DNA of 64,000 nucleotides from Caballeronia sordidicola (GTDB lineage: Bacteria > Pseudomonadota > Gammaproteobacteria > Burkholderiales > Burkholderiaceae), in NCBI RefSeq assembly GCF_002220365.1, contig NZ_MTHB01000063.1, forward strand, positions 151,521-215,520, in the 5' to 3' direction. Below are positions 27,939 through 35,913 of this stretch, one piece after another; position 1 is the first letter of the stretch; each line of letters opens with the position of its first letter. The position numbers and the translations under genes were made by a program. The notes beneath the pieces were generated by a model. It did no database searches. It was not told the origin of the DNA and worked only from the letters and a program-made list of their open reading frames with translations.

Positions 27939-30900
27939 TTACTCCTGGTCGCTTGCCGGGCCTGCCGGGCTCGCCGGGCGGGGCGGCGCGTTCCGGTAGA
28001 AACGCGAACGCACGCGGCGCGCGAGCGAATCGAAGCCGAGATAGATCACCGGCGTGGTGAACAGCGTCAGCGCTTGCGACACGATCAACCCGCCAACAAT
28101 CGCGATCCCGAGCGGCCGCCGCAGTTCAGAGCCCGCGCCCCAGCCGAGCATCAGCGGCAATGCGCCGAGAAGCGCGGCCATGGTGGTCATCAGGATGGGG
28201 CGGAAGCGCAGCAAACACGCCTGATAGATTGCATCGCGCGGACTTTTGCCTTGCTCGCGTTCGGCCTCCAGCGCGAAGTCGATCATCATGATGGCATTCT
28301 TTTTCACAATGCCGATCAGCAACACAATGCCGATGATCCCGATGATGTCGAGATCGTGCCCGGTGATCATCAGCGAAAGCAGCGCGCCGACGCCCGCCGA
28401 GGGCAGCGTGGACAGAATCGTGATCGGGTGGATAAAGCTCTCATACAACACGCCGAGCACGATATACATGGTGACGATCGCGGCCAGGATCAGGAACAGT
28501 TCGTTCGACAGCGACGCCTGGAAAGCCAGCGCCGCGCCCTGGAAACGGATCTGGAACGAGGCGGGCAAGCCGATGTCCTTCTGCGCCTGATCGATCGCTT
28601 TCACGGCCGCGCCCAGCGACGCGCCGGGAGCGAGGTTGAACGAGACGGTGGTCGCGGGGAACTGCCCGAGATGCGTCACCAGCAGCGGCGCCGCGCGTTC
28701 ATGGAAGGTCGCGATGGCCGAGAGCGGTACCTGGCCCGAGCTTGCCGTGGACGACGGCAGGTAGATGCCATTCAGCGTCTCGCTGTAATGCGCCTCGGTC
28801 GGCTGGGACTCAAGAATCACGCGATACTGGTTCGACTGCGTGAAGATGGTCGAGATGATGCGTTGGCCGAATGCGTCGTAGAGGGCGTTATCGACGGTAG
28901 CCGGCGTGATGCCGAAGCGCGCAGCCGTCGCCCGGTCGATTTCCACATACACCGACTGGCCGTTCTGCTGCAGGTCGGTCGCGACATCCGCCAGTTCCGG
29001 CGCTTGCTGTAGCCGCGCCGTCAGTTTTGGCACCCATTCCGCGAATTCCGCCGAATTTGGATCCGTCAGCATGAACTGGTATTGGGTCGGGCTAACGGTG
29101 GAATCGATGGTCAGATCCTGCACCGGCTGCATGTAGAGCCGGATGCCTGGAATATTTTCCACGTCTTTCTGCAGGGTGCGGATCACGTCGCTCGACGTAT
29201 TGCTGCGGTCGTCGCGAGGTTTCAGGTTGATCAGCATCCGGCCGCTATTCAGCGTGATATTGGTCCCGTCCACGCCAATGAACGAGGTCAGGCTTTCAAC
29301 GTCCGGGTTCTTCAGGACCTGCGCGGCGAGCGCTTGCTGCTGTGCGGCGACCGCCTGGTAAGACGCAGCTTGTGGCGCCTGCGTAATCGCCTGGATCACG
29401 CCGGTATCCTGGATGGGAAAGAAGCCTTTCGGGATCCATATGTAGAGCAGGGCAGTGAGTACGAGCGTGAGCAAGGCGACCACCAGGGTCGAGCGCTGCC
29501 GGTCGAGCACCCAGGTCAACGCAACGCCATAACGCCCGATCACATAGTCGATGAACTGGTGCGCACGCGCTTCGAAGCGATGGCTTTCCTTCGGCGGCGT
29601 ATGGCGCAGCAGCTTTGCGCACAGCATGGGCACGAGCGTAAGCGAGACGATCGCGGAGATCACGATGGTCACGGCCAGCGTGATTGCGAACTCGTGGAAC
29701 AGCCGGCCGACCACATCGCCCATGAACAGCAGCGGAATCAGCACTGCGATCAGCGAGACGGTCAGCGAGATGATGGTGAAGCCGATCTGCTTTGAACCCT
29801 TGAGCGCCGCTTCAAGCGCCGACTCGCCTTCCTCCACGTAACGCGCGATGTTCTCGATCATCACGATGGCGTCATCGACGACAAAACCCGTTGCAATGGT
29901 CAACGCCATCAGCGAGAGGTTGTCGAGCGAGAAGCCGCACAGGTACATTACTGCAAGCGTACCGATCAGCGAGACCGGTACGGACAAGCTGGGAATCAGC
30001 GTGGCCCAGACGTTCGCGAGGAACAGGTAGATCACCAGCACGACCAGCACCACGGAAAGCGCCAGTTCAAACTGCACGTCGCGCACGGAGGCGCGAATGG
30101 TCGTGGTCCGGTCGGTGACGATGCGCACGTCGAGCGCAGCCGGCAGCGCCGACTGCAACTGCGGCAGGATCTTCTTGATGCCGTCGACCACCGCAATCAC
30201 GTTCGCGCCCGGCTGGCGCTGCACGTTCAGGATGATCGCCGGCGTGTTGTCGACCCACGCGCCGAGCTTGGTGTTTTCCGGGCCTGAGACAACGGTCGCG
30301 ACGTCGGTCAGCATCACCGGCCGGCCGTTCTTGTACGCGATAACCGCACTCTGGTAGGCGCTGGCGTCAGTGAGCTGGTCGTTTGCGTTGATCGTATAGG
30401 CGCGCGAAGGGCCGTCGAAATTGCCCTTCGGCGTGTTGACGTTGAGGTTCGAAATCGTGGTGCGCAAGTCGTCGATGTTCAGACCGTACGACGCCAGCGC
30501 GCGGGTGTTCGCCTGGATCCGCACAGCCGGCCGATTACCGCCGCTGACCGACACCAGCCCCACGCCGCCAACTTGCGAGATCTTCTGCGCGAGACGGGTA
30601 TCGGCGAGATCCTGGACCTGCGTGAGCGGCAAGGTCTTCGAACTGATCGCGAGCGTGATGATGGGCGCGTCGGCGGGGTTCACCTTTGCGTAGATCGGCG
30701 GGGCCGGCAGGTCGGACGGCAGCAGGTTGCCGGCTGCATTGATAGCCGCCTGGACTTCCTGCTCGGCAATGTCGAGCGGCAGGTCGAGACTGAATTGCAG
30801 CGTGATGACAGACGCGCCTGCCGAACTCTGCGACGACATCTGGTTCAGGCTCGCCATCTGCCCGAACTGCTTTTCAAGCGGCGCGGTGACCGAGGTGGTC

Positions 30901-31076
30901 ATCACGTCCGGCGACGCACCCGGATAGAACGTCTGCACCTGGATGGTCGGATAGTCGACGGCGGGCAGCGCGGACAGCGGCAAAAAGCGCAGCGCGACGA
31001 GGCCGACCAGCATGATTGCCGCCATCAGCAGCGCCGTGCCGACCGGACGCAGAATAAAAGGACGCGATGGATTCAT
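27939..31076 (-). CDS. mdtB: multidrug RND permease subunit MdtB (MuxB)
   Basis: A 1045-residue RND permease of normal length. It begins [20 protein letters not shown] and has [37 protein letters not shown] and the Asp pair in [16 protein letters not shown], all matching MdtB. Predicted substrates by family are novobiocin-, bile salt- or aromatic-type compounds; this is not shown here. It is 33 bp after the adaptor gene and 4 bp before mdtC, in one operon with order A-B-C. Confidence 0.95.
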   Translation of the reverse strand: MNPSRPFILRPVGTALLMAAIMLVGLVALRFLPLSALPAVDYPTIQVQTFYPGASPDVMTTSVTAPLEKQFGQMASLNQMSSQSSAGASVITLQFSLDLPLDIAEQEVQAAINAAGNLLPSDLPAPPIYAKVNPADAPIITLAISSKTLPLTQVQDLADTRLAQKISQVGGVGLVSVSGGNRPAVRIQANTRALASYGLNIDDLRTTISNLNVNTPKGNFDGPSRAYTINANDQLTDASAYQSAVIAYKNGRPVMLTDVATVVSGPENTKLGAWVDNTPAIILNVQRQPGANVIAVVDGIKKILPQLQSALPAALDVRIVTDRTTTIRASVRDVQFELALSVVLVVLVIYLFLANVWATLIPSLSVPVSLIGTLAVMYLCGFSLDNLSLMALTIATGFVVDDAIVMIENIARYVEEGESALEAALKGSKQIGFTIISLTVSLIAVLIPLLFMGDVVGRLFHEFAITLAVTIVISAIVSLTLVPMLCAKLLRHTPPKESHRFEARAHQFIDYVIGRYGVALTWVLDRQRSTLVVALLTLVLTALLYIWIPKGFFPIQDTGVIQAITQAPQAASYQAVAAQQQALAAQVLKNPDVESLTSFIGVDGTNITLNSGRMLINLKPRDDRSNTSSDVIRTLQKDVENIPGIRLYMQPVQDLTIDSTVSPTQYQFMLTDPNSAEFAEWVPKLTARLQQAPELADVATDLQQNGQSVYVEIDRATAARFGITPATVDNALYDAFGQRIISTIFTQSNQYRVILESQPTEAHYSETLNGIYLPSSTASSGQVPLSAIATFHERAAPLLVTHLGQFPATTVSFNLAPGASLGAAVKAIDQAQKDIGLPASFQIRFQGAALAFQASLSNELFLILAAIVTMYIVLGVLYESFIHPITILSTLPSAGVGALLSLMITGHDLDIIGIIGIVLLIGIVKKNAIMMIDFALEAEREQGKSPRDAIYQACLLRFRPILMTTMAALLGALPLMLGWGAGSELRRPLGIAIVGGLIVSQALTLFTTPVIYLGFDSLARRVRSRFYRNAPPRPASPAGPASDQE

Positions 31077-31109
31077 GCGGGTGCAGTGCGGTTATGGATC
31101 ATGAGTACA

Positions 31110-32477
31110 TCATTGTTGCTGCTGCTTGCGATGGTGGCCGCGATGCGTCCCCGAAGCAGCCGATGCCGCCGACGCCGTCGAGGCTCCGGAAGCACCGGAA
31201 GCGGCTTTGGGCTTGTCTGCCGGAATAGTGATCTTCGCGCCTTCCTTCAGGCGGTCGGAGCCGTCGATCACCACACGTTCGCCCACTTCCAGGCCTGTCT
31301 TGATGCTGGTGCGTTCACCATCCACCGGACCGATCTTCACATTGCGTACGGTCACCGTATTGTCCGGCTTCACCACATAGACAAACGCGCCCGATGAACC
31401 GTTGAGTACCGCGGGCGTCGGCACGATGGTCGCGTCCTTGATGACATCGACCAGGAGTTTCGTGTTCACGAACTGGTTCGGAAACAGCATGCTTTCCTGA
31501 TTGTCGAAGGTTGCGCGCAGCTTGACAGTGCCCGTGGTGGTATCGATCTGGTTGTCGATCGTTTCCAGGTAACCGCTTTCGAGCGATTTGGTGTTGGCCC
31601 GGTCATAAGCCGTCACCGACATCTTCGTGCCCGCATGCAGCGGCTTCAGGATCGCGGTGAGGTTGTCTTCGGAGGTCGTGAAAATGACGCTGATGGGCTG
31701 CAATTGCGTAATGACCACGACGCCATTCGTGTCGCCGGTCGTCACGTAGTTGCCCGGATCGACCTGCCGCAAGCCGACACGGCCCGACACCGGCGCCGTG
31801 ATGCGCGCGTAGGTCAGGTCGAGTTTGTAGGTATCCACATTTGCCTGATCCGACTTCACCGTCCCCTCGTACTGCTGGACGAGCGATGCCTGCGTGTCCA
31901 CTTGCTGGCTCGCGATCGAGTCTTGCGAGAGCAGCATCTGGTAGCGCTTCAGGTCGAGGCGGGCGGTTTGCAGCAACGCCTGGTCTTTCGCGAGCGTGCC
32001 TTGTGCATTGCGCAATGAGATTTCATAAGGGCGCGGGTCGATCTGAGCCAGCACGTCCCCCTTCTTGACCATCTGGCCTTCCTGGAACGCGACGTCTTGC
32101 AGCGTGCCGTTGAGCTGGGTCTTGACCGTTACCGACGCCAGCGGTGTCACCGTCCCGAGCGAATTGATCACCACGGGCATTTCCCCTTGCGTCACCGTCG
32201 CGACATGCACGGGTTGCGGCGGAGCCCCCATGCCCGGACCGCCGCCACCGCGCCGGCCGCCGCCTGCCTGCCGCGCTTGCTGCGAGTGATCGGCACCACC
32301 ACGGTTCCACGGATGCCATGCGAACAGCCCCGCCACGATCAGGATCGCGACGACGATCCAGACAAGCCGGCGCCGGCGGGGCCGGCCAGGGGACACAGGA
32401 GGAGTCGAGGCTTGGGAGGTAGGCGAACGGGCTTCAGGGTAAGGCGGTGGTGCTGGGTGTTTTTTTTGTTCGTCCAT
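31110..32477 (-). CDS. mdtA: RND periplasmic adaptor MdtA (MuxA)
   Basis: A 455-residue membrane fusion protein linking the permeases to an outer-membrane channel. It has a Pro-rich cytoplasmic start, one transmembrane anchor (LVWIVVAILIVAGLFAW, about 38-54), a Gly/Arg-rich linker, the biotinyl-lipoyl half VTVKTQLNGTLQDVAFQEGQ, an alpha-hairpin and barrel domains, and an Ala/Ser/Gly tail ending in KQQQQ. The start at 32477 is the first ATG giving a short basic N-terminus; no strong Shine-Dalgarno supports it. No outer-membrane channel gene follows mdtC. Confidence 0.93.
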   Translation of the reverse strand: MDEQKKHPAPPPYPEARSPTSQASTPPVSPGRPRRRRLVWIVVAILIVAGLFAWHPWNRGGADHSQQARQAGGGRRGGGGPGMGAPPQPVHVATVTQGEMPVVINSLGTVTPLASVTVKTQLNGTLQDVAFQEGQMVKKGDVLAQIDPRPYEISLRNAQGTLAKDQALLQTARLDLKRYQMLLSQDSIASQQVDTQASLVQQYEGTVKSDQANVDTYKLDLTYARITAPVSGRVGLRQVDPGNYVTTGDTNGVVVITQLQPISVIFTTSEDNLTAILKPLHAGTKMSVTAYDRANTKSLESGYLETIDNQIDTTTGTVKLRATFDNQESMLFPNQFVNTKLLVDVIKDATIVPTPAVLNGSSGAFVYVVKPDNTVTVRNVKIGPVDGERTSIKTGLEVGERVVIDGSDRLKEGAKITIPADKPKAASGASGASTASAASAASGTHRGHHRKQQQQ

Positions 32478-33104
32478 CGTTTCAGTGGCTCGGTGAGTCG
32501 GTGTCGGTGGGCTCGGAAACTGTCTTGAGGTGCTGGCGGACTGGCTTGCCGGCGTTCGCGCGGACGGTTCTGAAGCGTGCTGGAACCGCCGTCGATTTAC
32601 GTCACGCACTTTGCGCGGCGCAGTGATGCTCACGCGGCGAACACGCCATTGGCGCGCGGTGTGCTCGCGAAGCGTTCGCTTGAATGAAAGCTTCGAAAGG
32701 TGCCCGGGCGCGCGAAGCATGATGCTACGTCCCGTGCTTCGTTCCAGTCCAGCTATCTTTCTTTCGATTGATTACGAACGTTACGAATTCCTCATAGAGA
32801 CAGAGGGCAATTCGAAACACCACCCCGCAGGGACGCGAAGGCCGACCGACATCGTATCGTCTTGTGCGTGCACGAGCCACGCGAAGCCCATGGCGAGGCG
32901 TGCCCAGTGGACCTCTTGTGCCGCTGTGGACGCAAAGCAGGAGGCGTCGTGCGTCGGGAAGCATGCGCCAAGAAAGCGAGCAACGATTGAAGGCAAAACG
33001 TCCCGCTGTGCCAATGCTGGTGCAGTGACACATTTGGGTGTTTTGCCCGCCATCAGGCATGGCGCGCATTATTTGGCGCGTTATTCGACGCGTTATTCGA
33101 CGCG
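32478..33104. other. gap upstream of the mdtABC operon
   Basis: No gene recognised in 627 bp. It holds the mdtA promoter, a 7-bp direct repeat (32772-32787), and the tandem repeat that overlaps the iclR stop. Confidence 0.6.
32772..32787. promoter_or_regulatory. direct repeat, candidate regulator site upstream of mdtA
   Basis: TTACGAA-CG-TTACGAA, two exact 7-bp copies with a 9-bp period, about 300 bp upstream of the mdtA start. Tandem half-sites of this kind are typical of response-regulator operators; no regulator is known here. Confidence 0.3.
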
Positions 33105-33111
33105 TTATTCG
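33076..33111. repeat. 12-bp tandem repeat overlapping the iclR stop
   Basis: Three copies of (G/A)CGCGTTATTCG at 33076, 33088 and 33100. The last copy includes the stop codon of the IclR gene. Confidence 0.93.
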
Positions 33112-34049
33112 CTCAGGCGCGCGGACGGTGTTCCGCCGATCTCGTGCGTGATCTTCGCGACGCATTCGAGCAACGCCGGTGCGATCTCGTTGAGCAGCGC
33201 GTCCCGTGGCGCCTGATATTCAGCGCCGCCGCAATTGACCGCGTAGCGTTGCCCGGATGGGCCGACAAAGCCCGCCGCTACGGCATTGAGCCCCTGGTGC
33301 CACTCGCCGGTGGAGATGGCGAAACCACGGCGCACCGCGTCTTCCAGGCCCGACTTCAGGCTGCCGTCGATGCTCGGCCAGTCGTCGCCCGAAGCGATCC
33401 GCAGGCTGTCGATCAGGCCGGCCCTGTCGGGCTCGCCGAGCGCCGCCAGATACGCGCGGCCGACCGCCGTGCGTCCCAGGTCCATGCGCGAGCCGACTTC
33501 GAGCCGCGATACAAGCACGGCCGAGCGCGGCCGGATGGTATCGATGACAACCATGTCCAGCCTGTCTCGTACGGCCAGGTGAACGCTTAGCGTGGTCCGG
33601 TCCGCCAGTTCGATAAGAAACGGCCGCGCCCGCGCCCGGATGTCGAAGTTGCGCAGGAAGCCGTTGCTCAACTCCAGGACTGAAGCCGTCAGTACGAAAC
33701 GCTCGCTGTCGGGTAGTTGAAACAGCAAATTGGCGCTGACCAGAGTCGCCGTCAACCGTGAAATAGTGGGCTTTGGGATGCCCGTCCATTCGGCCAGCTC
33801 GCGATTGCTTACCGGCGCGTTGGCGGCGGCAATACGCCGGAGTACATCGAGGCCTCGCGATAACGCGACGACTTCTTCACCGTCACGCCCTTTTTCCTTT
33901 TCCCGGCTCGTAGGCCGGCTCTCAGTGATTTGCATTATTTTTCGGAACTTGGTTTCGTTGGAAAGGCCGGAGACGCCATTCATCGAAGCTGACTGAGCAC
34001 GCGCGCCACCGCTCACCGGAATCGTATTATCCAGCAATGAAAGGTGCAT
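33105..34049 (-). CDS. IclR-family transcriptional regulator
   Basis: Up to 314 residues. An N-terminal winged helix (VALSRGLDVLRRIAAA, VSNRELAEWTGIPKPTISRL) is followed by the IclR effector-binding domain with RRGFAISTGEWHQGLNAVAAGF. IclR proteins usually control aromatic or sugar catabolism, but no catabolic operon is adjacent, so the target is unknown. The start is uncertain: the first ATG (34049) has only a weak GGGG upstream, and ATGs at 33983 and 33935 would give a length nearer the family norm. Confidence 0.9.
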   Translation of the reverse strand: MHLSLLDNTIPVSGGARAQSASMNGVSGLSNETKFRKIMQITESRPTSREKEKGRDGEEVVALSRGLDVLRRIAAANAPVSNRELAEWTGIPKPTISRLTATLVSANLLFQLPDSERFVLTASVLELSNGFLRNFDIRARARPFLIELADRTTLSVHLAVRDRLDMVVIDTIRPRSAVLVSRLEVGSRMDLGRTAVGRAYLAALGEPDRAGLIDSLRIASGDDWPSIDGSLKSGLEDAVRRGFAISTGEWHQGLNAVAAGFVGPSGQRYAVNCGGAEYQAPRDALLNEIAPALLECVAKITHEIGGTPSARLSE

Positions 34050-34111
34050 CTGCTGGACCCCTTTTTGTCATCAAACCCGCGTACCTTGCTGTCAGATAGT
34101 CGCTCAATCTT

Positions 34112-34121
34112 CGAAATTTCG
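34112..34121. promoter_or_regulatory. 10-bp palindrome upstream of iclR
   Basis: CGAAATTTCG lies between the iclR start (34049, minus strand) and the TTGACT box of the candidate RNA on the plus strand. It could be an autoregulatory operator acting on both. Confidence 0.28.
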
Positions 34122-34154
34122 CTTGACTAGGTTTCGCATAACGTAAAAAATGGA

Positions 34155-34291
34155 ACCCGATTTCGAAAGCACTCCGGAAGCGCGAGTTGCGCGCTTCGAA
34201 ATGCGATCGATAACCAGCTCTCAGGTTCTAGCACGGCCCTCGGAATGGCTAGAACTTTTAAGGCGCTACGGCAACGTAGCGCCTTTTTTTT
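34155..34291 (+). ncRNA. candidate structured small RNA
   Basis: About 137 nt with no credible gene. A TTGACT box (34123-34128) is followed at 15-17 nt by an A-rich TAAAAA-type -10 (34144-34149), divergent from iclR. Three stem-loops follow in order: GAAGCGCG/CGCGCTTC (34177-34184 with 34190-34197), GTTCTAGC/GCTAGAAC (34225-34232 with 34248-34255), and an intrinsic terminator. The 5' end is inferred from the promoter and may be off by tens of bases. It does not look to me like 6S, tmRNA, SRP RNA or RNase P RNA. Confidence 0.45.
34260..34291 (+). terminator. strong Rho-independent terminator of the candidate RNA
   Basis: Perfect 11-bp stem AAGGCGCTACG/CGTAGCGCCTT (34260-34270 with 34275-34285), GCAA tetraloop, then an uninterrupted T8 run (34284-34291). 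No plus-strand gene precedes it, so it must end a non-coding transcript. Confidence 0.88.
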
Positions 34292-34299
34292 GCCTGTCA

Positions 34300-34334
34300 A
34301 AGGCGCTGCCCGAGGATCCTCCGGGCAGCGCCTT
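34300..34334. repeat. 13-bp perfect inverted repeat beside the terminator
   Basis: AAGGCGCTGCCCG (34300-34312) pairs with 34322-34334. The outer eight bases (AAGGCGCT) are the same as those of the terminator stem just upstream, but it has no T-tract. Confidence 0.8.
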
Positions 34335-34542
34335 CCTGAAAGCGTATTTTCGATTACGTGTGCAAAGGGCGTGCTGCCCCGTGATGATCTTGCTGCGGTG
34401 CAAGCAATGAAGGACGCTGGATGTGGCGTCCGCGCGACTCAAGTCCTTACGCTACCTTATCTCAAGGTGTTCCAATTCATTCCCCGTGCATGTTTAGTAT
34501 TTTCTGGTGAACTAAAAGATTTTGATGCTTGCGCCGATAGGC

Positions 34543-34625
34543 CGATGCCCTTCCGAGGCGAAAGGGCATCGTGAGAAGCACTGGTATTTGCCGGGCGGTT
34601 GACCCGGCGAAGGGCTCAAGCCCTT
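34543..34625. repeat. three further short hairpins
   Basis: CGATGCCCTT/AAGGGCATCG (34543-34552 with 34562-34571), CCGGG/CCCGG (34591-34595 with 34603-34607) and AAGGGCT/AGCCCTT (34610-34616 with 34619-34625). They lie downstream of the minus-strand small membrane protein gene and could end its transcript. No gene lies in 34335-34635. Confidence 0.6.
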
Positions 34626-34635
34626 ATCAGTACCC

Positions 34636-34944
34636 CTAGCGGTGTGCGGCAAACATCCTGCCGGGTTTCAGCAAGCGCCGGCCGCGCAGTGCCCAATAGA
34701 TGCCAGCCACACCCAACACTGCCGCGCTGCCGAACACGAGTACGGGAGAAACCTGCTGTGGCGCAGGATTGCTGGTAGCGACGATCATGCCGGCGATCAG
34801 CGCCACGCCTGCCTGCACAAAGGCACGCATGGCCCGGTTTCGATGGTCGGAAAAACGCACTGAACGCGACATGGGCGTGCGCGTGAACGGCTCAAAAAGG
34901 ATCAGGCCGGCGACGAGGGCAACGAGCAGGTTCATCAGGATCAT
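34636..34944 (-). CDS. small membrane protein, 102 aa, function unknown
   Basis: Three hydrophobic segments: MNLLVALVAGLILFEPF, AGVALIAGMIVAT and VLVFGSAAVLGVAGIYWALR, with a basic stretch between the first two and a basic C-terminus. No family recognised. The start may be the ATG at 34944 or the one at 34935; neither has a clear ribosome-binding site. Alone on its strand between the hairpin cluster and a divergent lipoprotein gene. Confidence 0.6.
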   Translation of the reverse strand: MILMNLLVALVAGLILFEPFTRTPMSRSVRFSDHRNRAMRAFVQAGVALIAGMIVATSNPAPQQVSPVLVFGSAAVLGVAGIYWALRGRRLLKPGRMFAAHR

Positions 34945-35249
34945 GACAACACTTCGCTATCGAATTCAGGGATGGCCGCACTATAAGAAGCGGCGCCGAT
35001 GAAATGAATCAGAAGCGTCTTAAATCGGGTCGAATTTCAAACGTTCGGAGACGGTGCGGTTGGAGTCGCTGCGATTTGTCCGGGGTACGCCTGAAACCCG
35101 GCCGAATGGCCAGCATTGCCTCGTCGAGAGGAAGTGGGCTGGCGTGCACGGTTATCATGGGGTTCGAAAGAGCCGTTGAAGTGATCTGTTAATGCGGTGA
35201 ATGTAACAATCGGGCAGCTGCAGCTTGCTCGCCCAACAGGACAATGACG
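34945..35249. other. divergent gap, nothing recognised
   Basis: A 305-bp stretch between the divergent small membrane protein and lipoprotein genes. It presumably holds both promoters; I could not pick out convincing hexamers or any small gene. Confidence 0.5.
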
Positions 35250-35747
35250 ATGCAAAAGAACTGGATGAACCGGCTGGCCGGCGCCGTGGTTGCGCTTGGA
35301 CTTCTCGCCGCGTGTGAGAAGCACGACGCCGCAGCGGGGCAGGCCGCCGGTGCGCTGAACAATGTAGCGAGCCAGGCTGGCCAGAAATTCGATCAGGCGA
35401 CGAACTATGTTGACCAGCAGGTCGACTCGGTCAAGCAGTCCGCGCAGCAGAACCTGCAGTCGGCGGGCACCTTGCCGGATATGTCGGCGAGTGGCGTGGC
35501 GGCGGCCGCAAGGGCCAATCTGGCAGGCGCGGCGAGCGCGACCAACGCCGCTATCATCAACGCCGCAAGCGACACCGGTGCGGGCTTGCAGTCCGCCGGG
35601 CACAAATTGCAGGACTGGTCGGCAAGCTCGGCGATGAGTCAAAGCGGCGCTAGCGGAGCATCGGGAACAAGTTCGGGCAGTTCGTCGAGCGGGTCATCTG
35701 CTACGTCGGCAGATCCCGGAAACGCCCGCTCGGATATGGACAAATAG
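35250..35747 (+). CDS. Ala/Ser-rich lipoprotein, function unknown
   Basis: About 165 residues: a signal peptide with lipobox LLAACEKHD, an Ala/Gln-rich helical middle (VASQAGQKFDQATNYVDQQV, VKQSAQQNLQSAG) and a Ser/Gly-rich tail. Probably anchored in the outer membrane through the lipidated Cys. The second ATG (35250) is preferred over 35244 because AGGA lies 8 nt before it. It precedes the MscS-type gene by about 165 bp on the same strand; co-expression is possible. Confidence 0.8.
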   Translation: MQKNWMNRLAGAVVALGLLAACEKHDAAAGQAAGALNNVASQAGQKFDQATNYVDQQVDSVKQSAQQNLQSAGTLPDMSASGVAAAARANLAGAASATNAAIINAASDTGAGLQSAGHKLQDWSASSAMSQSGASGASGTSSGSSSSGSSATSADPGNARSDMDK

Positions 35748-35913
35748 GTGACAGCCGGCTGGAGTCACGCAAGCTGCGGCGCTGTTCAACACCGTAAACA
35801 CGGCGTCTGCGGGCTAACATCTCGTTACCTGCGTGACCGTTTTGTCTAAAGATTATTTCAGCGCAGCGGCTAAACTGGCGATCTTTTACCTCTTTTGCGT
35901 ATTGCGCACCGCC

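Noticed and set aside
34150..34410. 86-codon frame beginning ATGGAACCC over the candidate RNA
   Set aside because: It runs through two stem-loops, a T8 terminator and another hairpin, and lacks a ribosome-binding site.
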